Source: an uncultured Flavobacteriales bacterium
GTDB lineage: Bacteria; Bacteroidota; Bacteroidia; Flavobacteriales_D; Sanyastnellaceae
Assembly (NCBI GenBank): GCA_905479115.1
Contig: CAJQLF010000026.1
Span: 36,583-100,582, forward strand
Length of the DNA: 64,000 nt
Direction: 5' to 3'
The translations under genes were made by a program, and so were the position numbers. Below the pieces are notes generated by a model. That model was not told the origin of the DNA, did not search any database, and saw only the letters and a program-made list of their open reading frames with translations. Positions 26,834 through 36,410 of this stretch are shown here, piece by piece. The first letter of the stretch is position 1. Every line of letters starts with the position of its first letter.

Positions 26834-28831
26834 ATGCTCGAATCTAAAATTCCATCGGGACCTTTAGCTGAGAAGTGGACTTCTCACAAGGATCACATCA
26901 ACCTCGTTAATCCAGCCAACAAACGGCTCATCGACATCATTGTCGTAGGAACGGGGTTGGCGGGAAGTTCTGCCTCTGCGTCTCTGGCTGAAATGGGGTA
27001 CAATGTAAAGGCCTTTTGTTTCCAAGATTCTCCGCGCAGAGCGCACTCGATCGCAGCGCAGGGAGGGATCAACGCAGCCAAGAACTACCAAAACGATGGA
27101 GATTCCGTTTACCGGCTTTTCTATGATACGGTCAAGGGAGGTGATTATCGAAGTCGGGAGGCGAATGTGCACCGACTTGCCGAAGTTTCTACGAGCATCA
27201 TCGATCAGTGTGTTGCACAAGGCGTGCCTTTTGCCCGCGAATATGGCGGGTTGCTGGACAACAGAAGTTTTGGTGGTGTTCAGGTCTCTCGAACGTTCTA
27301 TGCCAAAGGGCAGACAGGCCAGCAGCTGCTGTTGGGTGCCTATTCTGCATTGAGTCGTCAGATTTCCAAAGGAAAAGTGGAGATGTTCACGCGGCACGAG
27401 ATGATGGATGTCGTCGTCGTGGATGGTAAATGCCGAGGAATTATAGCCCGCAATCTGATTACAGGAGAATTGGAGCGTCATACCGCTCACGCGGTGGTGC
27501 TTGCATCTGGCGGATACGGCAACGTTTTTTACTTGAGCACCAATGCCATGGGATCAAATGTTTCCGCGGCCTGGAAGGCACATAAAAAGGGGGCCTACAT
27601 GGCCAATCCGTGTTTCACTCAAATTCACCCCACGTGCATCCCGGTTTCGGGAGAGCACCAGTCGAAGCTCACCCTGATGTCAGAATCGTTGAGAAACGAC
27701 GGTCGAATCTGGGTTCCTGCGAAAAAAGAAGATGCTGAGGCCATACGGAAAGGAACCAAGCGCGCCACGGACATTGCTGAGGAGGATCGGGATTATTACT
27801 TAGAACGACGGTATCCGGCATTCGGGAATTTGGTCCCCAGAGACGTCGCTTCACGAGCCGCGAAGGAGCGATGCGATGAGGGCTTTGGAGTGAACGAGAC
27901 GGGAGAAGCCGTTTTTCTCGACTATGCGAGTGCCTTCCTCCGCTATGGCAAAACCGAGGCGAATATCCGAGGACTGAGCAACCCTTCTCAGGGTGAGATC
28001 ATTGACCTCGGTAAGCAAGTGGTCAAGGCGAAATACGGCAACCTGTTTGATATGTATAAGCAGATTGCTGCGGATGATCCGTATGAAACTCCCATGAAGA
28101 TTTACCCTGCGGTGCACTATACGATGGGCGGATTGTGGGTGGATTACAATTTGATGACCTCCGTGCCAGGCTTGTATGCGACCGGTGAATCTAATTTCTC
28201 GGATCACGGTGCGAATCGACTGGGAGCATCGGCCTTGATGCAAGGGTTGGCAGACGGTTATTTCGTTTTGCCGTACACCATCGGAGACTACCTCTCCGAC
28301 GACATCCGGACGGGCACACTCTCCTCAGATTCTCCTGAGTTTGAAGCTGCTGAGAAAGGAGTTCAAGATCGTATTGATCAATTGGTGAACAACAATGGAA
28401 CAAAACCTGTCGACGATTTTCACCGCCGATTGGGACGCATCATGTGGAGCGAATGCGGCATGTCGCGCAATGAAGCTGGATTGAAGCAAGCTATTTCTGA
28501 TATCCGCGCTCTGCGGGAGGAATTCTTCAGAGATGTGCGGGTACCGGGTACGGCAGGGGAGTTTAACCCCGAGTTGGATAAGGCCGGGCGGGTTGCAGAC
28601 TTTTTGGAATTGGGTGAACTCATGTGCAAGGATGCATTGGAGCGAAGAGAATCGTGTGGAGGCCATTTCCGGGAAGAATTCCGGACGCCCGAAGGCGAAG
28701 CCTTGCGGGACGATGAAAACTTTGCTTTCGTTTCAGCGTGGGAATACACGGGAGACCCAAGCGATGCTACTCTCCACAAAGAAGACTTGAAGTTTGAGAA
28801 CATTGAATTGAAGCAGCGGAGCTACAAATAA
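26834..28831 (+). CDS. sdhA: Succinate dehydrogenase/fumarate reductase flavoprotein subunit
   Basis: Catalytic subunit oxidising succinate to fumarate (or the reverse). The 665-residue protein has the FAD-binding [21 protein letters not shown] near 37-57, the covalent FAD-histidine segment [15 protein letters not shown], the active-site [15 protein letters not shown], and the capping-domain [19 protein letters not shown]. Length and motifs match the Bacteroidota menaquinone-linked enzyme. It lies between sdhC and sdhB in one operon. Confidence 0.96.
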   Translation: MLESKIPSGPLAEKWTSHKDHINLVNPANKRLIDIIVVGTGLAGSSASASLAEMGYNVKAFCFQDSPRRAHSIAAQGGINAAKNYQNDGDSVYRLFYDTVKGGDYRSREANVHRLAEVSTSIIDQCVAQGVPFAREYGGLLDNRSFGGVQVSRTFYAKGQTGQQLLLGAYSALSRQISKGKVEMFTRHEMMDVVVVDGKCRGIIARNLITGELERHTAHAVVLASGGYGNVFYLSTNAMGSNVSAAWKAHKKGAYMANPCFTQIHPTCIPVSGEHQSKLTLMSESLRNDGRIWVPAKKEDAEAIRKGTKRATDIAEEDRDYYLERRYPAFGNLVPRDVASRAAKERCDEGFGVNETGEAVFLDYASAFLRYGKTEANIRGLSNPSQGEIIDLGKQVVKAKYGNLFDMYKQIAADDPYETPMKIYPAVHYTMGGLWVDYNLMTSVPGLYATGESNFSDHGANRLGASALMQGLADGYFVLPYTIGDYLSDDIRTGTLSSDSPEFEAAEKGVQDRIDQLVNNNGTKPVDDFHRRLGRIMWSECGMSRNEAGLKQAISDIRALREEFFRDVRVPGTAGEFNPELDKAGRVADFLELGELMCKDALERRESCGGHFREEFRTPEGEALRDDENFAFVSAWEYTGDPSDATLHKEDLKFENIELKQRSYK

Positions 28832-28840
28832 TTGAATGAC

Positions 28841-29590
28841 ATGGATTTGACATTGAAAGTTTGGAGACAGAATGGGCCACAAGATGCTGGCCGCATGGAG
28901 ACGTATCCCGTAAGTGATGTGAGTCCTGATATGTCGTTCTTGGAAATGATGGACATGATGAATGACCAGATCATTCGCTCGGGCGGAGATCCGGTTGCGT
29001 TTGACCACGATTGCCGAGAAGGCATTTGCGGCATGTGCTCCATGTTCATTAACGGCGAGGCACATGGTCCCAACCGAGGAACGACGACGTGCCAATTGCA
29101 CATGCGCTCTTTCAAAGACGGCGACACGATTACCATAGAGCCGTGGCGGGCATCAGCATTTCCTGTGGTAAAGGATTTGGCTGTGGACCGAAGCAGTTTT
29201 GACAGGGTCATCCAATCGGGAGGATATATTTCCGTGAACACATCGGGTGAGACGCTGGATGCGAACGCCATTCCAGTGCCTAAAGGTCAAGCGGACGATG
29301 CCTTTAGTGCGGCGACCTGCATTGGTTGTGGCGCATGTGTAGCGACCTGCAAAAACGCCTCTGCGATGTTGTTTGTTTCGGCCAAAGTTTCGCAATTCGC
29401 TCTCTTGCCTCAAGGTCAACCGGAGCGGGCAACGCGGGTGCAAAGGATGGTGGAGCAAATGGACAAGGAGGGCTTTGGAAACTGCACAAATACGGGTGCT
29501 TGCGCGGTCGAATGTCCGAAGGGGATTGATTTGAGTAACATCGCTCGAATGAACCGAGACTACCTATCAGCGAGCGCACTAGAAGAGTAA
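28841..29590 (+). CDS. sdhB: Succinate dehydrogenase/fumarate reductase iron-sulfur subunit
   Basis: Electron-transfer subunit with three clusters: the [2Fe-2S] site in CREGICGMC with a further Cys downstream, the [4Fe-4S] site in [11 protein letters not shown], and the [3Fe-4S] site in [15 protein letters not shown]. The protein is 249 residues from ATG 28841 ([12 protein letters not shown]); a TTG three codons upstream abuts the sdhA stop and is less likely. It ends the sdhCAB operon; a hairpin follows 30 bases later. Confidence 0.95.
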   Translation: MDLTLKVWRQNGPQDAGRMETYPVSDVSPDMSFLEMMDMMNDQIIRSGGDPVAFDHDCREGICGMCSMFINGEAHGPNRGTTTCQLHMRSFKDGDTITIEPWRASAFPVVKDLAVDRSSFDRVIQSGGYISVNTSGETLDANAIPVPKGQADDAFSAATCIGCGACVATCKNASAMLFVSAKVSQFALLPQGQPERATRVQRMVEQMDKEGFGNCTNTGACAVECPKGIDLSNIARMNRDYLSASALEE

Positions 29591-29620
29591 TGGTCGCTGT
29601 GATTGGCGTTTTTTGGAAAA

Positions 29621-29647
29621 GAATGAACCAGAATTCTTTGTTCATTC
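29621..29647 (+). terminator. Possible terminator after sdhB
   Basis: GAATGAAC, an 11-base loop and GTTCATTC form a perfect eight-pair stem followed by CTTACTTTT. The T-rich tail doubles as the -7 element of the next gene (TACTTTTG at 29650-29657, three bases before its ATG), so the two transcription units could be separated here. Confidence 0.35.
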
Positions 29648-29660
29648 CTTACTTTTGACT

Positions 29661-30038
29661 ATGAAATATTCACTATTACTAGCAGTTTTCTTGGGCTCCA
29701 TTGCGGTAGCTCATGCTCAAAAAAAGGTGCAGATTGAATTCAAGGTGAGCGGTGTGTGCGGCATGTGCGAGGAGCGCATAGAAAAGGCATTGGATGTTCC
29801 TGGGGTCATTATGGCGGAATGGGATCAGGAAACGAACAAAGCGTCGGTTGCTTTTAAGACAAAGGAAATTACAGAAGAACAGATTCATCAGTTGGTCGCA
29901 GATGCTGGCCATGATACAGAAAAAATTAAAGCCAAGGATGAGGTTTACAACAACCTTCATGGGTGTTGCAAATACAGGGATGGCGCCAACTGTTCTGGAG
30001 GGTCACATGGAGATCACGACGATCACTCTCCGGAATAA
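29661..30038 (+). CDS. Secreted heavy-metal-associated (HMA) domain protein
   Basis: A 125-residue periplasmic protein: signal peptide 1-19, one HMA fold (about 22-90) with the metal-binding GVCGMC (Cys33, Cys36), then a tail with Cys102-Cys103, Cys111 and a His/Asp-rich end (GGSHGDHDDHSPE). HMA domains bind Cu(I) or similar soft metals, and the extra thiols and histidines would add sites. The frame upstream of 29661 lacks sense. It precedes, by 24 bases, a TonB receptor with a Cys-Cys motif, an arrangement seen in other Bacteroidota and suggesting joint copper acquisition or handling. The metal identity is inference. Confidence 0.85.
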   Translation: MKYSLLLAVFLGSIAVAHAQKKVQIEFKVSGVCGMCEERIEKALDVPGVIMAEWDQETNKASVAFKTKEITEEQIHQLVADAGHDTEKIKAKDEVYNNLHGCCKYRDGANCSGGSHGDHDDHSPE

Positions 30039-30062
30039 TTCCCGGATCAACCAATCCATTCA

Positions 30063-32429
30063 TTGAAACGCATTCTTCTTTGGTTCATCGCCTACAGTTG
30101 CATCCCTGCGACTGCGTTGACTCAATTCGGTGAGCTTCGCGGTAAAGTGCTAACGCAAGAACAGCCAGAGAGTTCCGGGTCAGTCCACGATGAACCTGTT
30201 TACATCCCCGTACCTGGGGCTTATGTGCGTTGGGCACATGACGCATCGACAACGACGGTGACAGACGGATTTGGGTTCTTCAAGATTCCAAAAGCATCGG
30301 TAGGAGACACCTTGATGGCATCCATGCTTGGTTACGATACGGTCGGTTGGGTGTGGAATGGAGAGTCCTATGTGGACATTCCATTAACCTCGGGGGTGAG
30401 TTTAAACACGGCAGAAGTCATCGAAGAAAGGGCATCGACTGAACTTTCCCTCTTGTCTCCCCTGGATGTGCAATCGTTGAATCGCAAAGAGCTTGTCAAG
30501 GCAGCATGCTGTAATCTCTCAGAAGCGTTTGAAACCAACGCATCGGTGGACGCTTCGTTCACAGATGCCGTGACGGGAACACGCCAAATTCGAATGCTGG
30601 GCTTGGACGGTAAATACAGCCAAGTCCAAGTCGACAACTTACCCGGGCCGCGGGGCTTGAGTGTTGTCAAAGGGTTGACCTTCATCCCAGGTGATTGGGT
30701 CAACGAAATCCACATCAGCAAAGGTGCAGGGACTGCCACGCAGGGGTATGAAAGCATCACAGGACAAATCAATGTGGCCTTGAAAAATCCTGAAACGGCC
30801 GATCCGCTCCATGTGAATTTCTATGTCAACGGCGCGGGACGTCTCGAGTACAACCACGTGAGCCGCCATGACGTGTCCCGCCGATGGAGCACGGCGGTGC
30901 TCTTGCATGCGCTTGTGAATGAGCAAATCAATGACCGGAATGCGGATGGGTTTCTCGACACACCCATGCAGCGGAACTACATAGCTCGCAACGAGTGGAA
31001 GTTCAAAGGTGATCGCGGCGTGAGAGGTGAATACGCGGTCACGGCGGTGCAAACAGAGGCCGTTGCAGGACAATCAAGCGCATTCAGTTCTGATGCTTCT
31101 TGGGAGGAAATGATGGCACTCATGCATGAGCCAACCGATCAATGGTCAGCCATTACCGAGGTTGACCGGTTGGATTTTACGGCCAAAACTGGATTTGTTT
31201 TCCCCAATGCGGAATGGCGTAACATCGGCACGCAGTGGAGTTTTTATGACCATCGGCATAGGCAGCGATTCGGCACCAGTTCGTACACCGGAAAAGAGCG
31301 GTTTTTCAGGGGCAACGTGTTGTACGCAGACATCATCGGGAATACGAATCATGCCTTCACCACCGGCGGCACGTTTGTGTACAATTCCTTTGATGAGAAA
31401 ACTCAATTTCAACTGAATGATTCCGTCTCGCTCGCGAACCGTTCAAGCCGCGAGGAACGCGTCCCTGGGGTGTTTTTCGAGTACACGTGGACGGGCAATG
31501 AGCGTTGGAGCGTCATTGGGGGGTTGCGGTACGATCACCACAACCTGTTCGATCCGTTCCTTAGTCCGCGGCTGCATGCGCGCTGGAGTGTGACCGAGAA
31601 CATATCGTGGAAAATCGCGGCGGGCCGAGGCTATAGAACACCTAACCCCTTCATGGAGCAATTGGGTTCCTGGGCGAGCCAGCGAAATTGGTATTGGGGG
31701 TACGATAGCCAGGTGCTCCCGGAAATCGCAACGAACGTGGGAACCAACTTCACGGGCAAGTTTCGCCTGAATTACCGAGAAGCCACCTTGACCCTGGATG
31801 CGTATTCTACGCGCTTCCAAAATAAATTGGTGGTCGACTTAGATCAAGCCACGGATGCCGTTCACTTGTACAATTTGTCCGGAGAGTCGTTCGCCAATAC
31901 GGCGCAGGCCGAGTTCAATTGGGACATGCACCGGAGGTTTGATCTCCGATTGGCATACCGTTGGGTGAATGCGCATACGGACCGCATAGTAGGCAGCCCC
32001 ACGGAAGACCCCTTTGTATCCAAACACCGCGGGTTTAGCCAATTGAGCTACGCATCGCCGTTGGACGACAAGGAAGGCCAGTGGCGGGCAGATGCAACAT
32101 TTCAATGGATTGGAGCCCAACGCCTTCCGTTGACTTCTTCGAATCCGGAAGCTTTTCAGCGCGACGACGTGGCACCGGACTTTTTTCAGCTAAACGCCCA
32201 AATTACGCGGCAATTCAAACCCGAGTTGTCCATATATGCCGGTGTCGAAAATGCGCTGAATTTTCAACAAGACCGACCCATCATTGGTGCGGATTACGGC
32301 GATAATCCGGTTGCGCAGGAGGACTTCAATCAATTCTTTGATGCGAGTTTGGTGTACGGCCCCATTTTGGGCCGTATGATTTACGCGGGTCTTCGCTGGG
32401 GGATCCTACCTCCGAAATCAACGCAGTAA
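30063..32429 (+). CDS. TonB-dependent receptor, probable copper/heavy-metal type, TTG start
   Basis: A 788-residue outer-membrane receptor with signal peptide (1-20), carboxypeptidase-regulatory-like domain (about 24-110), plug (about 130-240) and barrel ending in YAGLRWGILPPKS. The plug starts with LVKAACCNLSEAFETN (Cys149-Cys150) and DAVTGTRQIRMLGLDGKYSQ, a pattern I associate with Bacteroidota receptors beside HMA proteins. No ATG is available near the signal peptide: the only sensible start is TTG at 30063 (MKRILLWFIAYSC). It follows the HMA gene by 24 bases, so the two likely form an operon moving a metal or metallophore. It converges on dnaE2 with six bases between stops. Confidence 0.88.
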   Translation: MKRILLWFIAYSCIPATALTQFGELRGKVLTQEQPESSGSVHDEPVYIPVPGAYVRWAHDASTTTVTDGFGFFKIPKASVGDTLMASMLGYDTVGWVWNGESYVDIPLTSGVSLNTAEVIEERASTELSLLSPLDVQSLNRKELVKAACCNLSEAFETNASVDASFTDAVTGTRQIRMLGLDGKYSQVQVDNLPGPRGLSVVKGLTFIPGDWVNEIHISKGAGTATQGYESITGQINVALKNPETADPLHVNFYVNGAGRLEYNHVSRHDVSRRWSTAVLLHALVNEQINDRNADGFLDTPMQRNYIARNEWKFKGDRGVRGEYAVTAVQTEAVAGQSSAFSSDASWEEMMALMHEPTDQWSAITEVDRLDFTAKTGFVFPNAEWRNIGTQWSFYDHRHRQRFGTSSYTGKERFFRGNVLYADIIGNTNHAFTTGGTFVYNSFDEKTQFQLNDSVSLANRSSREERVPGVFFEYTWTGNERWSVIGGLRYDHHNLFDPFLSPRLHARWSVTENISWKIAAGRGYRTPNPFMEQLGSWASQRNWYWGYDSQVLPEIATNVGTNFTGKFRLNYREATLTLDAYSTRFQNKLVVDLDQATDAVHLYNLSGESFANTAQAEFNWDMHRRFDLRLAYRWVNAHTDRIVGSPTEDPFVSKHRGFSQLSYASPLDDKEGQWRADATFQWIGAQRLPLTSSNPEAFQRDDVAPDFFQLNAQITRQFKPELSIYAGVENALNFQQDRPIIGADYGDNPVAQEDFNQFFDASLVYGPILGRMIYAGLRWGILPPKSTQ

Positions 32430-32435
32430 TTCGGT

Positions 32436-35400
32436 TCAACGCATCGCGCGTTTGAGCTTACCACCGCCGCTGCGTGCGCCCATCGTCGGGCGATGGCGTC
32501 CTGCGGATGTGGTGTTGTTAGGCCGCGGATCGCGCCCGGGCAGTCCGTCTTCTGCGTAGCGCGGGTCGGGGATGTAATCCAGCTTCTCCATGAACGAGGC
32601 TTCCACGTGGATGCAGCCAAACTCCTCCTTTACATGTCCGCGTATGCGATAGATTCCGCGCCCGCGAAAAGCAAATTGCTTCAGGGACGGAGGGAAATGC
32701 ACCGTATCGAGCCATTGACCTTCGCTGTCCACCAAGCAGCCAAAACTCATGCGTTCCCGCCGAGCCGTGTGAGTCTCTTTGACGGTTACTAGGTACCCGA
32801 CGATGTCCACTTCCTGACCGATGCAGTGGGGCAGGGCTTCACTTCGTACGCCTTGCCGAGCGATGTTCTGGGCCTCGGCGGTGAGCAAGCGAAAGGGCGA
32901 GACCAACGGAAACCCGAACAATTCAATTTGATCAAAGGCGACTTCGAGGTCGTTGGCTTCGAAATGGGGCAGGGTGAATCGGGTGATATCCGGTGTGAAA
33001 AGGGTGGCATCGGTCGTTCCTTTTTGGCTTTGGCCAAGTAGGAAATGGGCCTCCCATTGCAGTTGTTGTTGGTTTTTGCCGGTAAACCGAAAGCCCCCGC
33101 AGCGAATCATCAACAGGCATTGTTCCAGTCCGATTCCAGTACGCTCAATGGTGGATTCCAGTGATTCGAACAACCCGTTCGCCTCTCGCTCGCGTACGAT
33201 GTGGGCCACGGTTTGTGCCTGGATGCCGCGAGCGAGGTTGAAGCCAATTAAAATGGTACGGGCTGCAGGTTCGACACAAGCCTCCCATCCACCTCGATTG
33301 ATGCAGGGAGGTTCAATTCGCCCACCCACCATGCGCGCTTCATGCACATAAAATTCGGTTCGGTAAAACCCGCCAAAGTTATTGATGCATGCCGCCATGT
33401 ATTCCAGCGGCCAATGCGCTTTGAGGTACAGGCTTTGGTAACTCTCCACGGCATACGAAGCGGAGTGCCCTTTGGCGAAGGCGTAGCCTGCGAAGCTCTC
33501 CACTTGGCGCCAGACCTCTTCGACGAGAACAGGGTCACGCCCTCGTTCGACAGCCTTTTCGTGAAAAACATCACGTGCTTTGGCGAATTCTTCTCTTGAT
33601 CGAAACTTCCCGCTCATCCCGCGTCGGAGTACATCGGCCTCGCCGAGGTCGAGCCCAGCGAAATGGTGGGCGACCTTGATGACGTCTTCTTGGTACACCA
33701 TTACACCATAGGTTTCGGGCATCAATTCCAGAAGCACCGGATGGGCATCTGTGCGCCGTTCGGGATAGCGATGGCGTTCGATGTAGGCACGCATCATCCC
33801 GCTTCGGGCAACGCCTGGTCGGATCACGGAGCTCGCCGCTACCAAGCCGAGGTAGCTGTCGACGCGTAATTTTCGCATCAGCATGCGCATTGCTGGCGAC
33901 TCTACGTAAAAGCACCCGACGGCCAATGCTTCCCGAAGCAGGTGCTGGATGCGCGGATCTTGCTTGAACCGGGCCATGTCGTGGATGTCGATTTGGGCTG
34001 CGGCACGGGGGTCATGTTCAGCGATGAAGTCGATGGTGTCCCGAATTTTACCCAGTCCTCGTTGGCTGAGGATATCGAATTTGTACAGCCCAACATCTTC
34101 AGCGACGACCATGTCAAATTGGGTAGTGGGAAATCCTTTGGGAGGCATGAAAGTTCCGCCAAAGTGATGCAGCGGTCGGTCGGCAATCAGGATACCACAG
34201 GCGTGAATGGTAAGGGCATTGGGAAAGTCTTGGAGGTAGCCGGCATATCGAAGGACGATGGGTTCTATGTCATCCGTTCCCGGTGCTTGTAGCTTTCCGT
34301 CGGCGAGCCGATCGATGTCGTGTTTGGGGAGGCCGAAAACTTTGCCCAACTCCCGTATGACCGCGCGGTATTGAAAGGTGCTGTAGGCTCCGACCAATGC
34401 GACATGCGAGAAGCGCCGGAAGATGTATTCGGTCACGTCATCGCGATCCGTCCACGAGAAGTCGATGTCGAAGTCCGGGGGATTGGTTCGGTACAGGTTG
34501 ATGAATCGCTCGAAGTATAGATCGAGTTCGATGGGGTCCACATCGGTGATGCGCAAGAGGTAAGCGACGAGGCTGTTGGCCCCACTGCCCCGCCCAACAT
34601 AGAAATACCCTCGGCTGCGGGCGTAGCTCGTGATGTCCCAATTGATGAGGAAATAAGCCAAATATCCTTGTTGACGTATGACAGCCAGCTCCATCTCCAT
34701 CCGTTCGATGACGTGTTCTTCGTGGTCAGGGTACCGGTAGGCTAATCCTTCGGCACAGAGCGATCGGATGAGTTGTTCGTCTTCGTCCTCGGAGTCTGAG
34801 TAGGTATGTTGGTTGTTATGAAACCGCCCCTCTACCGATTCCGGCAATGTGATGTTGCATTGATCGAGCAGCAGTTCGGCGCGCTGCACCCAATCAGGGT
34901 TTTCGGCGAAGGCTTGGTGAAAGTCGGCCGGTCCGAGCAGGCGGTCGTAGGGATGTCCGGTGGCCGCTTCGGGCAATTTACTCAGCAGTTCGTTTCGATC
35001 TACCGCTCGCAAAATGCGGTGGCAATTCCAGTCGCGTTTGTGCCGAAAGGTAAAGGTGTGCCAGGCGATAAGTCGATCCCACGGAATTGTGGCATCTCCT
35101 CTGAGCAACCGCAATTCAGCTTGTTCCCATGGCCGGACACCAATCCAGTGATGGGGTTCCAGTTTCGGATGGAGTTCTTTCCATCGCGTCCACGGGTAGA
35201 CGATCGAAACGCCGGGCAACGGGGGCGCTTGGTCATCGAACGGTTGGTGGGCGTTGAGATGGGTGTTGAGGTGTTGACACAGGTGAGCGTAACCGGCATT
35301 GTTATGGGCGAGCCCGACGTACAGGGGTTCCCCGGCATCGGTCTTGTTGCGGAAGTCTATGCCTACCGCGGGCCGGATGCCGTACTCGGGAGCAAGCCGC

Positions 35401-35543
35401 ACAAAGTCCCAATGGGCCGATGTGGCGTTGATGTCGGTCAGGGCCAGCGCAGTGATGCCCGCCGCGTTTGCTTCAGAAAGCAATTCACGCGGTTGCATGA
35501 GCCCATAGCGAAGGCTAAACCAAGAGTGGCAATGCAAGTGCAT
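32436..35543 (-). CDS. dnaE2: Error-prone DNA polymerase III alpha-like subunit (DnaE2/ImuC type)
   Basis: A 1035-residue C-family polymerase, shorter than replicative DnaE. An N-terminal PHP domain begins HLHCHSWFSLRYG (histidines 3, 5 and so on, 2-230). The palm has GRGSGANSLVAYLLRITDVDP (318-337) and the catalytic aspartates in PDFDID (356-361). Helix-hairpin-helix and OB regions follow, then a basic Arg/Gly-rich tail. QIELF at 872-876 fits a beta-clamp-binding pentapeptide, though it sits where related proteins have an LGF-type helix. DnaE2 extends past lesions with Y-family partners. It is the third gene of dinB-SRAP-dnaE2 (nine bases after SRAP), under the putative SOS-like operator at 37650. 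Confidence 0.9.
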   Translation of the reverse strand: MHLHCHSWFSLRYGLMQPRELLSEANAAGITALALTDINATSAHWDFVRLAPEYGIRPAVGIDFRNKTDAGEPLYVGLAHNNAGYAHLCQHLNTHLNAHQPFDDQAPPLPGVSIVYPWTRWKELHPKLEPHHWIGVRPWEQAELRLLRGDATIPWDRLIAWHTFTFRHKRDWNCHRILRAVDRNELLSKLPEAATGHPYDRLLGPADFHQAFAENPDWVQRAELLLDQCNITLPESVEGRFHNNQHTYSDSEDEDEQLIRSLCAEGLAYRYPDHEEHVIERMEMELAVIRQQGYLAYFLINWDITSYARSRGYFYVGRGSGANSLVAYLLRITDVDPIELDLYFERFINLYRTNPPDFDIDFSWTDRDDVTEYIFRRFSHVALVGAYSTFQYRAVIRELGKVFGLPKHDIDRLADGKLQAPGTDDIEPIVLRYAGYLQDFPNALTIHACGILIADRPLHHFGGTFMPPKGFPTTQFDMVVAEDVGLYKFDILSQRGLGKIRDTIDFIAEHDPRAAAQIDIHDMARFKQDPRIQHLLREALAVGCFYVESPAMRMLMRKLRVDSYLGLVAASSVIRPGVARSGMMRAYIERHRYPERRTDAHPVLLELMPETYGVMVYQEDVIKVAHHFAGLDLGEADVLRRGMSGKFRSREEFAKARDVFHEKAVERGRDPVLVEEVWRQVESFAGYAFAKGHSASYAVESYQSLYLKAHWPLEYMAACINNFGGFYRTEFYVHEARMVGGRIEPPCINRGGWEACVEPAARTILIGFNLARGIQAQTVAHIVREREANGLFESLESTIERTGIGLEQCLLMIRCGGFRFTGKNQQQLQWEAHFLLGQSQKGTTDATLFTPDITRFTLPHFEANDLEVAFDQIELFGFPLVSPFRLLTAEAQNIARQGVRSEALPHCIGQEVDIVGYLVTVKETHTARRERMSFGCLVDSEGQWLDTVHFPPSLKQFAFRGRGIYRIRGHVKEEFGCIHVEASFMEKLDYIPDPRYAEDGLPGRDPRPNNTTSAGRHRPTMGARSGGGKLKRAMR

Positions 35544-35552
35544 AGCGCGTGG

Positions 35553-36398
35553 TTAAAAGAGCGAGCCTTGTGGGTTGTCGTACGGTCTGCGATTTTCGTG
35601 CTTGGACGGGCTTCTGGATTCCCCCATCCCGAACAGTTCCAAACCCTGATGGATTTCAAAGGTGTGTTCTGGATGGATGCGTTCGCCGATAGGTTGAAGG
35701 AGGTCTGAACCATTGGCACGGGGATCTCGGATATTGGGCGAAATGGGATACGCGTTGAGTTTTTGGGCGGGATACGGCCTGAGCATGCCGGTGATATCAG
35801 ATAGCGGTGTGGAGAGGTCGACCCACGCTTGTTCTTGTTCCTCGTCCAATATTACAGGTGACCGGTGGTGGCCGATGGCTTGCATGAGTTCGTTGGCGAC
35901 TGTGGTGAGAATAGCGAATGACCGGGTGATTTCACCCGTGGCGGGGTTGGCCCATTCGTCCCAGATTCCGGCGAGTCCGAAGGGGTGTCGGCCATGTCGG
36001 GCGTAGACCAGATAGGGTTGAGTGAGTTTTTCTTGGCGTGGTCCTTCGATGAAGGCATCTGCAATCACGATGCAACGCCGGTCACGGATGGACTGTCGAA
36101 ACATGGGCTTCTGAATAATGCCCATGGCACCGGTGTAGCTCGGATGGTCCTCTTTGTTGTGGTCGCCCTCAGATCGGGCATTGATCATGTAGAACTGTTT
36201 TTTGGCCCAGCGCGGGGTGAAACCAAATTGCTGCATCTGAAGGGTGTGCGGGGCATCGCTTGCAATGACGGGCGCAGCTTCGCCGTGAGAGACGTTGGCG
36301 TTCGGCCGCCACTGCGCACCCACGTCGGGTGCTGCTTGCACGTGGAAGCGTTTTTCAACGGTTTGAACAGAGGAGACGGTAACGTATCGGCCACACAT
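35553..36398 (-). CDS. yedK: SOS response-associated peptidase/abasic-site crosslinking protein (SRAP, YedK-like)
   Basis: A 281-residue SRAP protein. Cys2 of MCGRYV becomes the N-terminal residue that forms a thiazolidine crosslink with abasic sites in single-stranded DNA; the pocket Asn73 and Arg75 (INARSEG), Glu118 (IADAFIEG) and His177/178 (IGHHRSPV) are present. The usual GFYEW motif is altered to AFIEG. The very C-terminus is QGSLF (277-281), a consensus beta-clamp-binding motif, after a variable basic linker. It lies 12 bases after dinB and nine before dnaE2 in the same direction. HMCES/YedK proteins shield abasic sites from breakage; clamp tethering here is inference. Confidence 0.92.
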   Translation of the reverse strand: MCGRYVTVSSVQTVEKRFHVQAAPDVGAQWRPNANVSHGEAAPVIASDAPHTLQMQQFGFTPRWAKKQFYMINARSEGDHNKEDHPSYTGAMGIIQKPMFRQSIRDRRCIVIADAFIEGPRQEKLTQPYLVYARHGRHPFGLAGIWDEWANPATGEITRSFAILTTVANELMQAIGHHRSPVILDEEQEQAWVDLSTPLSDITGMLRPYPAQKLNAYPISPNIRDPRANGSDLLQPIGERIHPEHTFEIHQGLELFGMGESRSPSKHENRRPYDNPQGSLF

Positions 36399-36410
36399 GA
36401 TGCGATGAAT

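Noticed and set aside
34806..35708. 300-codon plus-strand frame opposite dnaE2 and SRAP
   Set aside because: Antisense to clear polymerase coding sequence; the translation is Gly/Val/Arg-rich without domains.
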